The position numbers and the translations under genes are program-made. Positions 1-6,363 of a stretch of 8,251 nucleotides of DNA are shown piece after piece (within the stretch, counting starts at the first letter, position 1; every line of letters starts with the position of its first letter). The stretch lies in contig JAPYWY010000064.1 in NCBI GenBank assembly GCA_028276125.1, forward strand, positions 1-8,251, read 5' to 3'. The notes below the pieces were generated by a model. That model was not told the DNA's origin, searched no databases, and worked only from the letters and a program-made list of their open reading frames with translations. The stretch is from Pseudothermotoga sp. GTDB lineage: Bacteria; Thermotogota; Thermotogae; Thermotogales; DSM-5069.

Positions 1-240
1 TTTGTGAAGTTCTCAGTCTTTCGCAATTGTCACGGTGAAGTTCACGGCCTTTGAGAAGTCTCTGTGAAGTCGACGAGATTGAAAATTTACGGAACTCGAG
101 CTGGAGAAAGATTCGATTGAGATCTTCAATTTTACACATCTTCCAAAGCGAATCAAAAAGACAAGAGAAAGGATCGGTTCGATGCTCCTGCGCGGGAAGA
201 GAGAGTGATTTGAGAAACGTCGTACATGTAAAGATCGAAC
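1..240. other. Gene-poor left edge, no gene recognised
   Basis: No convincing coding region is visible here. One + strand frame is open from the left edge to a TGA at 52-54 and could be the last 17 codons of an upstream gene, but the translated tail is not recognisable. An open frame continues from about 51 into the cupin gene, but it runs straight through a terminator hairpin, its residues are arginine- and serine-rich without family features, and the cupin has its own start with a good ribosome site. Three GTGAAGT copies lie at about 4, 35 and 64. The interval is probably a 3' untranslated region or an unidentified small RNA ending at the terminator at 241-263. No tRNA, RNase P, tmRNA or SRP RNA motif was seen. 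Confidence 0.4.
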
Positions 241-263
241 GGCGGGCGAACGCCCGCCTTTTT
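241..263 (+). terminator. Strong intrinsic terminator, rightward
   Basis: A perfect 7-bp GC-only stem (GGCGGGC at 241-247 with GCCCGCC at 252-258) closes a GAAC loop and is followed at once by five T (259-263). The T tract lies only on the + strand side, so it ends transcription moving rightward. It lies 58 bases before the cupin start and therefore separates the cupin gene from whatever is transcribed upstream. The gene it serves is not identifiable inside the window. Confidence 0.85.
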
Positions 264-266
264 GCT

Positions 267-295
267 TTGTTTCAATCGATCTTTCCTGTGGTACT
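267..295 (+). promoter_or_regulatory. Possible promoter of the cupin gene
   Basis: TTGTTT at 267-272 and GGTACT at 290-295 are 17 bases apart, with a TG at 287-288 that would fit an extended -10 element. The -10 match is poor (three of six to TATAAT). The position is sensible, just after the upstream terminator and about 25 bases before the ATG, which is the main reason for listing it. This is a weak inference. Confidence 0.25.
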
Positions 296-304
296 CTCGT
301 CGTT

Positions 305-311
305 GGGAGGG
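305..311 (+). promoter_or_regulatory. Ribosome binding site fixing the cupin start
   Basis: GGGAGGG lies 9 bases before the ATG at 321. It supports a 105-residue cupin rather than a longer reading that would begin upstream and pass through the terminator hairpin. Confidence 0.7.
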
Positions 312-320
312 CGCGAGCGA

Positions 321-638
321 ATGCAAATTGAAGGATCAAGCGGAAGGCTTTCAGAACTGGTTCAGTACCAAAACGGTTCGATCGTGAGCAAAACGATCAT
401 TGATAAGAAAACTGGAACTGTGACGATTTTTGCCTTCGACAAATCCCAACGCCTCTCGGAGCACACCGCACCGTTCGACGCTCTGGTGTACGTTCTGGAT
501 GGTGAGTGCGAGATCAAGATATCTGGTCAATCTTATCATCTCAAGGCAGGAGACTTCATCATCATGCCAGCGAACGAACCACACGCGGTGAGTGCCTTGG
601 AAAGATTCAAAATGTTGTTGGTGATGATCAAGTCTTGA
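321..638 (+). CDS. Small single-domain cupin protein
   Basis: A 105-residue protein made of one cupin beta-barrel, with no signal peptide or membrane segment. Cupin motif 1 lies at about residues 45-61 (around SEHTAPFDALVYVLDG) and motif 2 at about 77-92 (G77, P83, then H88 in NEPHAV). H48 and H88 are the clear candidate metal ligands. The usual second histidine and glutamate of motif 1 are replaced by A50 and A54, so any metal site must be reduced or use another residue such as E47. Proteins with this HTAPFDAL pattern form a widespread family of uncharacterised cupins; no reaction can be assigned. The start is chosen for the GGGAGGG site ahead of it. It is the only + strand gene in the window, follows a terminator, and ends 3 bases from the stop of the converging threonine aldolase gene. 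Family assignment is firm; function is unknown. Confidence 0.88.
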   Translation: MQIEGSSGRLSELVQYQNGSIVSKTIIDKKTGTVTIFAFDKSQRLSEHTAPFDALVYVLDGECEIKISGQSYHLKAGDFIIMPANEPHAVSALERFKMLLVMIKS

Positions 639-641
639 GCT

Positions 642-1676
642 TCAAAGTCTGAATTCTCTGAACAACTTTTCAAGCACATCGAGCGCTCTCAGTATATCGT
701 TCCGCGAAACGTCGTTGTGTGTTACGAGCCGTATCGACGAGTCTGAGAAAGCGACGGCGAGGACGCCTCTTTCTTTCATCGCCTTCAAGAGTTGGTGTGC
801 GTTGACTCTCAGATTGTCCGTCCTCAGGATCACCATGTTGGTTTCGACTTCCTCAGGATTGACCATATAGCCAATCTCTCTCAATTTCACCGCGAGGAAC
901 TTTGCGTTTTCGTGATCTTCCCTCAATTGGTCCACCATCTTGGTCAAAGCGACGATCCCAGCCGCAGCCAAAACACCCGCCTGCCTCATGCCACCGCCGA
1001 GGATCTTCCTCGCCTTTCTTGCTCTCTCTATGAACTCTTTGCTTCCGACCACTATCGATCCAACGGGTGCACAGAGACCTTTGGAAAGACAGAACATCAA
1101 AGAGTCTGCGTACTTGGCGTACTCTTTGACTGGAACGTTCGAAGCGATCGCGGCGTTGAAAATCCTCGCACCGTCAATGTGGACGTTCATGTCGAACTGT
1201 TTTGCAATCTCGTATATCGCTTTGAAGTTTTCGAGTGGAACCACCCTGCCACCCGATCTGTTGTGGGTGTTCTCTATGCTTATCAAGGAGGTTCTCGGAA
1301 AATGTATGTCCTTTGGTCTTATCGCTCTGCGAACTTCTTCTGGATCCATCGCGCCGTTGTTCCCCTTGATCGGATGGGGCATCACACCGGAAAGGACAGA
1401 CATCGCACCCGCTTCGTACCAAAAGATGTGGCTGTCCGCTTCGAGTATCACCTCATCACCGCGCTGGGTGTGTGCCATGATGCTCACCTGATTGCCCATA
1501 GTTCCAGACGCAACGAAGAGTGCTGCCTCCTTGTTGAACATCTCTGCGGCCAGCTCTTCGAGCCTGTTCACCGTGGGGTCTTCCCCGTACACATCGTCTC
1601 CAACCTCTGCCTCCGCCATGGCCTTCCTCATCTCGACCGTCGGCTTCGTGACGGTGTCTGAACGAAGATCGATCAT
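642..1676 (-). CDS. ltaE: Low-specificity L-threonine aldolase
   Basis: This PLP enzyme cleaves L-threonine and L-allo-threonine to glycine and acetaldehyde in the cytoplasm. The 344-residue product opens with the family hallmark MIDLRSDTVTKPT. Other marks are GDDVYGEDPT (26-35), SGTMGNQ (58-64), H83 in the ADSHIF segment, which stacks on the cofactor, HIDGAR (166-171) with D168 contacting the pyridine nitrogen, and K199 in CLSKGLCAPVGS, the Schiff-base lysine. Length and numbering match the T. maritima enzyme as I recall it. An ATG at 1691 is also in frame and overlaps the upstream stop, but the ATG at 1676 has AGGAG 7 bases before it and starts where the family starts. It lies directly behind the D-amino-acid deacylase gene, almost certainly in the same transcript, and converges on the cupin gene. 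No terminator is visible after it. Confidence 0.95.
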   Translation of the reverse strand: MIDLRSDTVTKPTVEMRKAMAEAEVGDDVYGEDPTVNRLEELAAEMFNKEAALFVASGTMGNQVSIMAHTQRGDEVILEADSHIFWYEAGAMSVLSGVMPHPIKGNNGAMDPEEVRRAIRPKDIHFPRTSLISIENTHNRSGGRVVPLENFKAIYEIAKQFDMNVHIDGARIFNAAIASNVPVKEYAKYADSLMFCLSKGLCAPVGSIVVGSKEFIERARKARKILGGGMRQAGVLAAAGIVALTKMVDQLREDHENAKFLAVKLREIGYMVNPEEVETNMVILRTDNLRVNAHQLLKAMKERGVLAVAFSDSSIRLVTHNDVSRNDILRALDVLEKLFREFRL

Positions 1677-1683
1677 GGTCTCA

Positions 1684-1688
1684 CTCCT
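1684..1688 (-). promoter_or_regulatory. Ribosome binding site fixing the ltaE start
   Basis: AGGAG on the - strand, 7 bases before the ATG at 1676, starting at the last base of the preceding gene's TGA stop. It decides against the ATG at 1691, which has no comparable site. Confidence 0.75.
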
Positions 1689-3277
1689 CATTTGCCGAAC
1701 TTCCTCAAAACTCTGCCGGGTCTTTCACCTGTCAGTTCTTCATCGCGCAGGACGACCACGCCGTTCACCAAAACATGGACGATGCCTTTCGGGTATCTTT
1801 TCGGATCTTCAAAAGTTGCGAGCTCTTGAACTCGATCGAGATCGAAGATGACGATGTCCGCGGCCATTTTTGGTCTCAGGATACCCCTGTCCAAGAGGCC
1901 GATCTTTCTCGCTGGAAAACTTGTCATCTTCCACACCGCTTCTTCAACACTCAAAAGCTTCAACTCTCTCACATAACGTGCCAAAACCCTGACGAAGGTG
2001 CCGAAGTTCCTCGGGTGTGGGTGGCCCTGGGACAAAACACCTTCAATGGAGAGTGCACTGCCGTCCGATCCTATCATCGAATAAGGGCTCTTGATGACGA
2101 GTTTGACATCCTCTTCATCCATGGCAAACCTCATCATGCCCACGCGACCACGTTCCTCCAAGATGAGATCGAAGGCCGCTTCGAGTGGATCTTTTTTGAG
2201 CGCCTTAGCGATCTCGGTGAGGCTCTTTCCCTGGAAAGGCTCGTTCTTCTCGCTCACGACGTAGGTGATGTGTATCTTGTCGTAGCCACCCATTGCCTTT
2301 TGGATCGGATCGATCTGTTGTTTTATCTTCTCTCTGATCTTTTGGTCTCTCAGCCTTTCCAGCATTTTCTCAGTACCGTTCTCGTGCACCCAATCCGGCA
2401 AAATTGCATCGAGGTCCGTCGCCGTAGCGGTGTAAGGATACACATCACACGTGACATCGTAGCCTTCGTTCCGGGCTTGTTCTATCATTTTGAGAGTCTC
2501 TTTCACTTTGCCGAAGTATTTCTCACCACATGCTTTGTGATGGGAGATCTGAACAGAAACTTCGCTCCTTTTTCCTATCTCGATCGTTTCTGCGACGGAT
2601 TCGATCAGTCTTGCGCTCTCGCTCCTCATGTGAGTTGCGTAGAAACCGTTGTATTTAGCTACCACTCTGCAAAGCTCTACTATCTCATCAGTTTCTGCGA
2701 AGCTTCCTGGCGGATATATCAAACCTGTGCTCAGACCGAAGGCACCCTGCCTCAAGGACTGTGCGACGAGGCCTTTCATTCTTCTCATTTCTTCAGCCGT
2801 TGGTCTTCTGCTCTCGTACCCCACGACAGACTTTCTGATCGTTCCGTGTCCGACGAGCATGGCGTAGTTTATCGCTGGCCTTGCACGCTGAAGCGCATCC
2901 AGATACTCTGAGACGCTCTGCCAACCCGCCTCGACGCCGTACATCTCTCTGTAGTAACTCTTCGTCTCTTCGAGTGCACCGCCGATCAAGGGAGCCAGAG
3001 AATAACCGCAGTTTCCCACAAGCTCCGTGGTCACGCCCTGTCTGAGCTTGCTTTCACAGAATGGATTGACGAAAGCCGAAAAGTCCGAATGGCTGTGTAT
3101 GTCGATGAAGCCTGGACAGACGAACATACCTTTCGCGTCGATCACGAGCTTGGCCTTTCTTCGGCTCAGTTTTCCCATCTCGACTATCTTTCCGTTTTCG
3201 ATGGCTAAATCCGCGTAGAACCATGGACTGTTAGTTCCGTCCACAACCATTCCGTTCCTAATGAGCACGTCGTACAC
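1688..3277 (-). CDS. N-acyl-D-amino-acid deacylase (D-aminoacylase family)
   Basis: This zinc amidohydrolase should remove the acyl group from N-acyl-D-amino acids; the exact substrate cannot be told from sequence. Reading from the GTG at 3277 gives 529 residues. An N-terminal beta segment (YDVLIRNGMVVDGT) leads into the barrel. The metal motif is HSH in GFIDIHSHSDF (H61, H63). C90 in VGNCGYS is the bridging cysteine that replaces the carbamylated lysine of other amidohydrolases. H216 lies in ATHMRSE, H246/H247 in QISHHK, and the catalytic aspartate D405 in MIGSDGSAL, with HPRNFGTF after it. The C-terminus (ADIVIFD, VLVNGVVVL) returns to the small beta domain. A GTG at 3286 is in frame, but GAGGTG sits 6 bases before 3277, whereas it runs into the 3286 codon. 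The gene follows leuS across a terminator and precedes ltaE, suggesting an amino-acid scavenging pair. D-glutamate- or D-aspartate-specific relatives are possible alternatives. Confidence 0.92.
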   Translation of the reverse strand: MYDVLIRNGMVVDGTNSPWFYADLAIENGKIVEMGKLSRRKAKLVIDAKGMFVCPGFIDIHSHSDFSAFVNPFCESKLRQGVTTELVGNCGYSLAPLIGGALEETKSYYREMYGVEAGWQSVSEYLDALQRARPAINYAMLVGHGTIRKSVVGYESRRPTAEEMRRMKGLVAQSLRQGAFGLSTGLIYPPGSFAETDEIVELCRVVAKYNGFYATHMRSESARLIESVAETIEIGKRSEVSVQISHHKACGEKYFGKVKETLKMIEQARNEGYDVTCDVYPYTATATDLDAILPDWVHENGTEKMLERLRDQKIREKIKQQIDPIQKAMGGYDKIHITYVVSEKNEPFQGKSLTEIAKALKKDPLEAAFDLILEERGRVGMMRFAMDEEDVKLVIKSPYSMIGSDGSALSIEGVLSQGHPHPRNFGTFVRVLARYVRELKLLSVEEAVWKMTSFPARKIGLLDRGILRPKMAADIVIFDLDRVQELATFEDPKRYPKGIVHVLVNGVVVLRDEELTGERPGRVLRKFGK

Positions 3278-3283
3278 GGAAAA

Positions 3284-3289
3284 CACCTC
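3284..3289 (-). promoter_or_regulatory. Ribosome binding site of the deacylase gene
   Basis: GAGGTG on the - strand is a six-base match to the bacterial anti-Shine-Dalgarno and lies 6 bases before the GTG at 3277. The alternative GTG at 3286 is the last three bases of this same motif, so it would have no properly spaced site. The site begins four bases after the T tract of the leuS terminator. Confidence 0.65.
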
Positions 3290-3293
3290 GATG

Positions 3294-3318
3294 AAAAAGA
3301 GCGCGCAGGTGCGCGCTC
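3294..3318 (-). terminator. Intrinsic terminator overlapping the leuS stop codon
   Basis: On the - strand an 8-bp stem (GAGCGCGC at 3318-3311 with GCGCGCTC at 3306-3299) closes an ACCT loop and is followed by five T (3298-3294). The first two stem bases are the last two bases of the leuS TGA stop. It marks the end of the main operon, while the next gene's ribosome site starts 4 bases beyond the T tract, so expression of the deacylase and aldolase genes probably depends on read-through. Confidence 0.85.
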
Positions 3319-5764
3319 ACACGATGATGTTCAGAAGTCTCTTTGGAACGTATATGGCGTCTTTCGGTTCACCATTCAAGAACTTCTTGACTTTCTCACT
3401 CTCCAACGCGATCTTCAACGCATCTTGCTTCGTTGCGTCCACAGGGATTCTTATTCTATCTCTCAGCTTGCCGTTCACCTGTACCGCGATCTCCACTTCT
3501 TCTATCTTCAGTGCTTCTGGATCGTACATCGGCCAGCTTTCTTCCATGATGGAAGTTGTCTTACCCATCGCATGCCAGAGTTCTTCCGCGAAGTGCGGGG
3601 CGAAGGGGGAGATCATCAAAACGAACTTTTCGGCGAATTCTTTCAGCAAAGATACGTGCCATTGCTCCTGTGGAATTTGCTGCAAATAATCCGACACGTC
3701 GTTCACGAGTTCCATCAGACCACTGATCGCCGTGTTGAACTTGAAGCCGCCTTCCATGTCTTGGGTGATCTTCAAGAGTGCAGAGTGTAGTTTCCTTTTC
3801 AGTTCTCTTTCCCTGGGGCCCATCTCGGAAGAACCTTGATCGTTCAACGATGCGATCTTGTCTATCAAACTCCACGCCCTTCTGATGAACCTGTGCACAC
3901 CTTCGATGCCCGCGTCGCTCCATTCCGCATCTTTCTCTGGTGGTCCCATGAAGAGTATGTAGAGCCTGAGCGTGTCGGCACCGTACTTCTCTATCATGTC
4001 GTCGGGTGAGACGACGTTTCCTTTGCTCTTGCTCATCTTCGCGCCGTCTTTGTAGATCATGCCTTGGGTGAAGAGGTTCGTGAAAGGTTCATCGAAGCTG
4101 AGGTATCCGAGGTCGTGCAGGACCTTCGTTATGAACCTCGAATAGAGCAAGTGCAATATGGCGTGCTCCACCCCACCAACGTACTGATCAACTGGTAGCC
4201 AGTAATCGACGTCTTCCTTCTTGAACGGTGCATCCTCGAGGTCGGGATTGACGTAACGGAGGAAGTACCAGGAAGAATCGACGAAGGTGTCCATCGTGTC
4301 TACTTCTCGTGTTGCTGGACCTCCACACTTCGGACAGGTTGTCTTCTTGAACTCTTCCTTCAACGCGAGCGGAGATTGACCTGTCGGAAGGAATTCGACG
4401 TCGTAGGGCAGTGTCACGGGAAGATCCTTTTCAGGAACGGGCACAGCACCGCACTTCTCGCAGTACACGATGGGTATCGGCGCACCCCAATACCTCTGGC
4501 GCGATATGAGCCAATCTCTCAGTTTGTACTGCACAGAGCGTTCACCCAAGCCTTTCTCTTCGAGCCAGTCGACGACTTTCTCCATCTCCTCTGGAATCTT
4601 CGTTCCGCTCAGTGGGCCACTGTTGATCATGAATCCAGGGCCGTCGTACGCTTTATCTTCGTCGAAAGGTTCCGATGGCTTTATGACCTGTCTTATGGGT
4701 ATGCCGTATTTCTTCGCGAACTCGTAGTCTCTCTGATCGTGCGCTGGCACACCCATGATGGCACCCGTACCATACTCCATGAGTATGTAGTTCGCCACGT
4801 AAATGGGGACTTTCTCACCGTTCACGGGGTTGATCGCGTACCTTCCAGTGAAAAAGCCTTCTTTCTCGGCTTCGAGTGCACCTCTTCTGTGTCTGTCCTG
4901 TGTGCTCACGCGCACGAGGAAGTGCTCGAGAGCGTGTTTGAGTTCGGGTAGAACGATCTGCTCCACCAACGGTGATTCGGGTGCCAACGCCATGAAAGTG
5001 ACGCCCCAGAGTGTGTCGGGTCTGGTCGTGAATATCTCGATATCGAGGTCGAGACCATCGACTTTGAATTTCACCTTCGCCCCTTTGCTCTCACCGATCC
5101 AGTTCTTCTGCATCGTTTTGACGTGTTCTGGCCAACCAGTGAGCTTGTCGAGGTCCTTCAGGAGTCTTTCCGCATAATCGGTTATTTTGAAGAACCATTG
5201 TTCCAAATGCCTGATCGTTATGGGAGTGCCGCAGCGTTCGCACCTTCCATCCTTCACCTGTTCGTTCGCGAGGGACGTCATGCACCTGGGGCACCAGTTC
5301 ACTGCGGCTTTCTTCTTGTAGGCAAGTTTTGCTTCGTAGAGCTTGAGAAAAATCCACTCGGTCCATTTGTAGTACGGCTCAAGGCAAGTGATCACTTCCC
5401 TATCCCAGTCGTAGCTGATCCCAAGCCGCTTTATCTGTCGTCTTATCGTGTTGATGTTGTTCAACGTCCAATCTTTGGGGTGAATCTTCCTCTCTATCGC
5501 GGCGTTCTCTGCGGGTAGTCCGAAGGCGTCGTAGCCGAACGGATGCAGCACGTTGTATCCACGCATGCGTTTGTAGCGAGCGACCGCATCTCCTATCACG
5601 TAGTTCTTCACGTGTCCAACATGCAACGTTCCCGAAGGATATGGGAACATGACGAGCATGTAGTACTTCGGCTTTTCGCTACGCTGGGGAGTCTTGAAGA
5701 GCCCTTTCTCTTCCCAGTATTTCTGCCACTTGGGTTCTATCTCGCTCGGTTCGTATTTCGGCAC
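3317..5764 (-). CDS. leuS: Leucyl-tRNA synthetase
   Basis: This class I synthetase charges tRNA-Leu with leucine in the cytoplasm. The 815-residue protein is full length for a bacterial LeuRS of the compact type. In order: the nucleotide-binding HVGH (48-51) in PYPSGTLHVGHVKNY, a CPRC...CERC zinc pair (158/161 and 175/178), the editing domain with FTTRPDT (245-251) and YGTGAIMGVPAHDQRD (331-346), a second CEKC...CPKC pair (435/438 and 477/480), KMSKS (577-581), then a helical anticodon-binding domain and a C-terminal domain (EIAVQVNGKLRDRI). GMIYKDGA runs straight into KMSKS, so the leucine-specific insertion found there in E. coli LeuRS is absent. The GTG start has GGAGGTG 5 bases before it. 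It is the last gene of the operon, 14 bases after rdgB, and its stop is embedded in a terminator. No T-box leader is seen. Confidence 0.98.
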   Translation of the reverse strand: MPKYEPSEIEPKWQKYWEEKGLFKTPQRSEKPKYYMLVMFPYPSGTLHVGHVKNYVIGDAVARYKRMRGYNVLHPFGYDAFGLPAENAAIERKIHPKDWTLNNINTIRRQIKRLGISYDWDREVITCLEPYYKWTEWIFLKLYEAKLAYKKKAAVNWCPRCMTSLANEQVKDGRCERCGTPITIRHLEQWFFKITDYAERLLKDLDKLTGWPEHVKTMQKNWIGESKGAKVKFKVDGLDLDIEIFTTRPDTLWGVTFMALAPESPLVEQIVLPELKHALEHFLVRVSTQDRHRRGALEAEKEGFFTGRYAINPVNGEKVPIYVANYILMEYGTGAIMGVPAHDQRDYEFAKKYGIPIRQVIKPSEPFDEDKAYDGPGFMINSGPLSGTKIPEEMEKVVDWLEEKGLGERSVQYKLRDWLISRQRYWGAPIPIVYCEKCGAVPVPEKDLPVTLPYDVEFLPTGQSPLALKEEFKKTTCPKCGGPATREVDTMDTFVDSSWYFLRYVNPDLEDAPFKKEDVDYWLPVDQYVGGVEHAILHLLYSRFITKVLHDLGYLSFDEPFTNLFTQGMIYKDGAKMSKSKGNVVSPDDMIEKYGADTLRLYILFMGPPEKDAEWSDAGIEGVHRFIRRAWSLIDKIASLNDQGSSEMGPRERELKRKLHSALLKITQDMEGGFKFNTAISGLMELVNDVSDYLQQIPQEQWHVSLLKEFAEKFVLMISPFAPHFAEELWHAMGKTTSIMEESWPMYDPEALKIEEVEIAVQVNGKLRDRIRIPVDATKQDALKIALESEKVKKFLNGEPKDAIYVPKRLLNIIV

Positions 5765-5778
5765 AGCACCACCTCCAA

Positions 5779-6363
5779 TTACTTGGCTAAGATTATAGCA
5801 TTCAGGAATGAAAAAAGTTTTGAAAATGCCTTGTATCTATGGCTGATGGTGTGCTTCACTTCGCTGAGCTCACCGAACGTCTCATGGAAGCCTTCGGGTA
5901 CGAAGATGGGATCGTACCCGAAGCCGAAACTGCCGCGTATCTCTTCACTTATGTGTCCTTCCACGATACCTTCTGCGCAGACGAGGAGTCTTTCCTTTGG
6001 ATCGTAGTAAGCTGCCGCACAAACGAAGCGTGCGGTTCTGTGCGACTCACCCTCGAGCATCTTCAAAATGAACTGCATCTTTTCCCTGTAGCTCGCGTTG
6101 GGCATGAACCTCGCCGATCGGACGCCCGGAAAACCGTTCAATGCATCTATGACGAGGCCGGAATCGTCGGCGATCGCTGGAAGGCCCGCAATCTGTGCGT
6201 AAAACATAGCCTTTTTTGTGGCGTTCTCAATGAAAGTTTCGCCGTCTTCCTTCGCTTCCTGATGGATGTTCATGTCTTGAAGGCTGACTATCTTCAGACC
6301 TTCGGGTACGAACCTTCTGATCTCTTCAACCTTGTGCCTGTTCCTCGTTGCTAACAGGAGCAT
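5779..6363 (-). CDS. rdgB: XTP/dITP pyrophosphatase (RdgB/HAM1 family)
   Basis: This enzyme hydrolyses non-canonical purine nucleotides (ITP, dITP, XTP) to monophosphate and pyrophosphate, keeping them out of DNA and RNA. The 194-residue protein shows the family motifs: LATRNRHKVEEI near the N-terminus (T6, N8, K11), EDGETFIENATKKA (39-52), ADDSGL (65-70) with the catalytic aspartate, GFPGVRSARF (77-86), FGFGYDPIF (146-154) and SHRYKAFSKL (174-183) at the purine pocket. The frame stays open upstream into rpe, but the family start is MLLLATRN, and GGAGG lies 7 bases before that ATG. The start lies inside the end of rpe, a 13-base overlap that points to translational coupling. leuS follows after 14 bases. 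Confidence 0.96.
   Translation of the reverse strand: MLLLATRNRHKVEEIRRFVPEGLKIVSLQDMNIHQEAKEDGETFIENATKKAMFYAQIAGLPAIADDSGLVIDALNGFPGVRSARFMPNASYREKMQFILKMLEGESHRTARFVCAAAYYDPKERLLVCAEGIVEGHISEEIRGSFGFGYDPIFVPEGFHETFGELSEVKHTISHRYKAFSKLFSFLNAIILAK

Noticed and set aside
171..188. GGTTCGAT resembling a tRNA T-loop
   Set aside because: The flanks do not pair as a T-stem, and no acceptor or anticodon arm can be drawn around it.
51..320. In-frame open reading extending the cupin upstream by 90 codons
   Set aside because: It passes through a strong terminator hairpin, has no family features, and the ATG at 321 has its own well-placed ribosome site and gives a normal cupin length.
792..1661. A 289-codon + strand open frame opposite the threonine aldolase
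   Set aside because: It is a codon-bias shadow of a confidently identified gene, with no domain and no ribosome site seen.
1775..2911. A 378-codon + strand open frame opposite the deacylase gene
   Set aside because: It is antisense to a clear enzyme, lacks recognisable motifs, and long antisense frames are expected from the codon usage.
3349..3379. Possible - strand promoter inside leuS for the deacylase gene (TTGAAT and a weak CATATA, 17 bases apart)
   Set aside because: The -10 match is poor, and untranslated RNA from it would run into the terminator at 3294-3318, so it could hardly serve the downstream gene.
3317..5764. Missing leucine-specific insertion before KMSKS in LeuRS as an anomaly
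   Set aside because: Many bacterial LeuRS proteins, including Bacillus-type ones, lack it, so it is normal variation.
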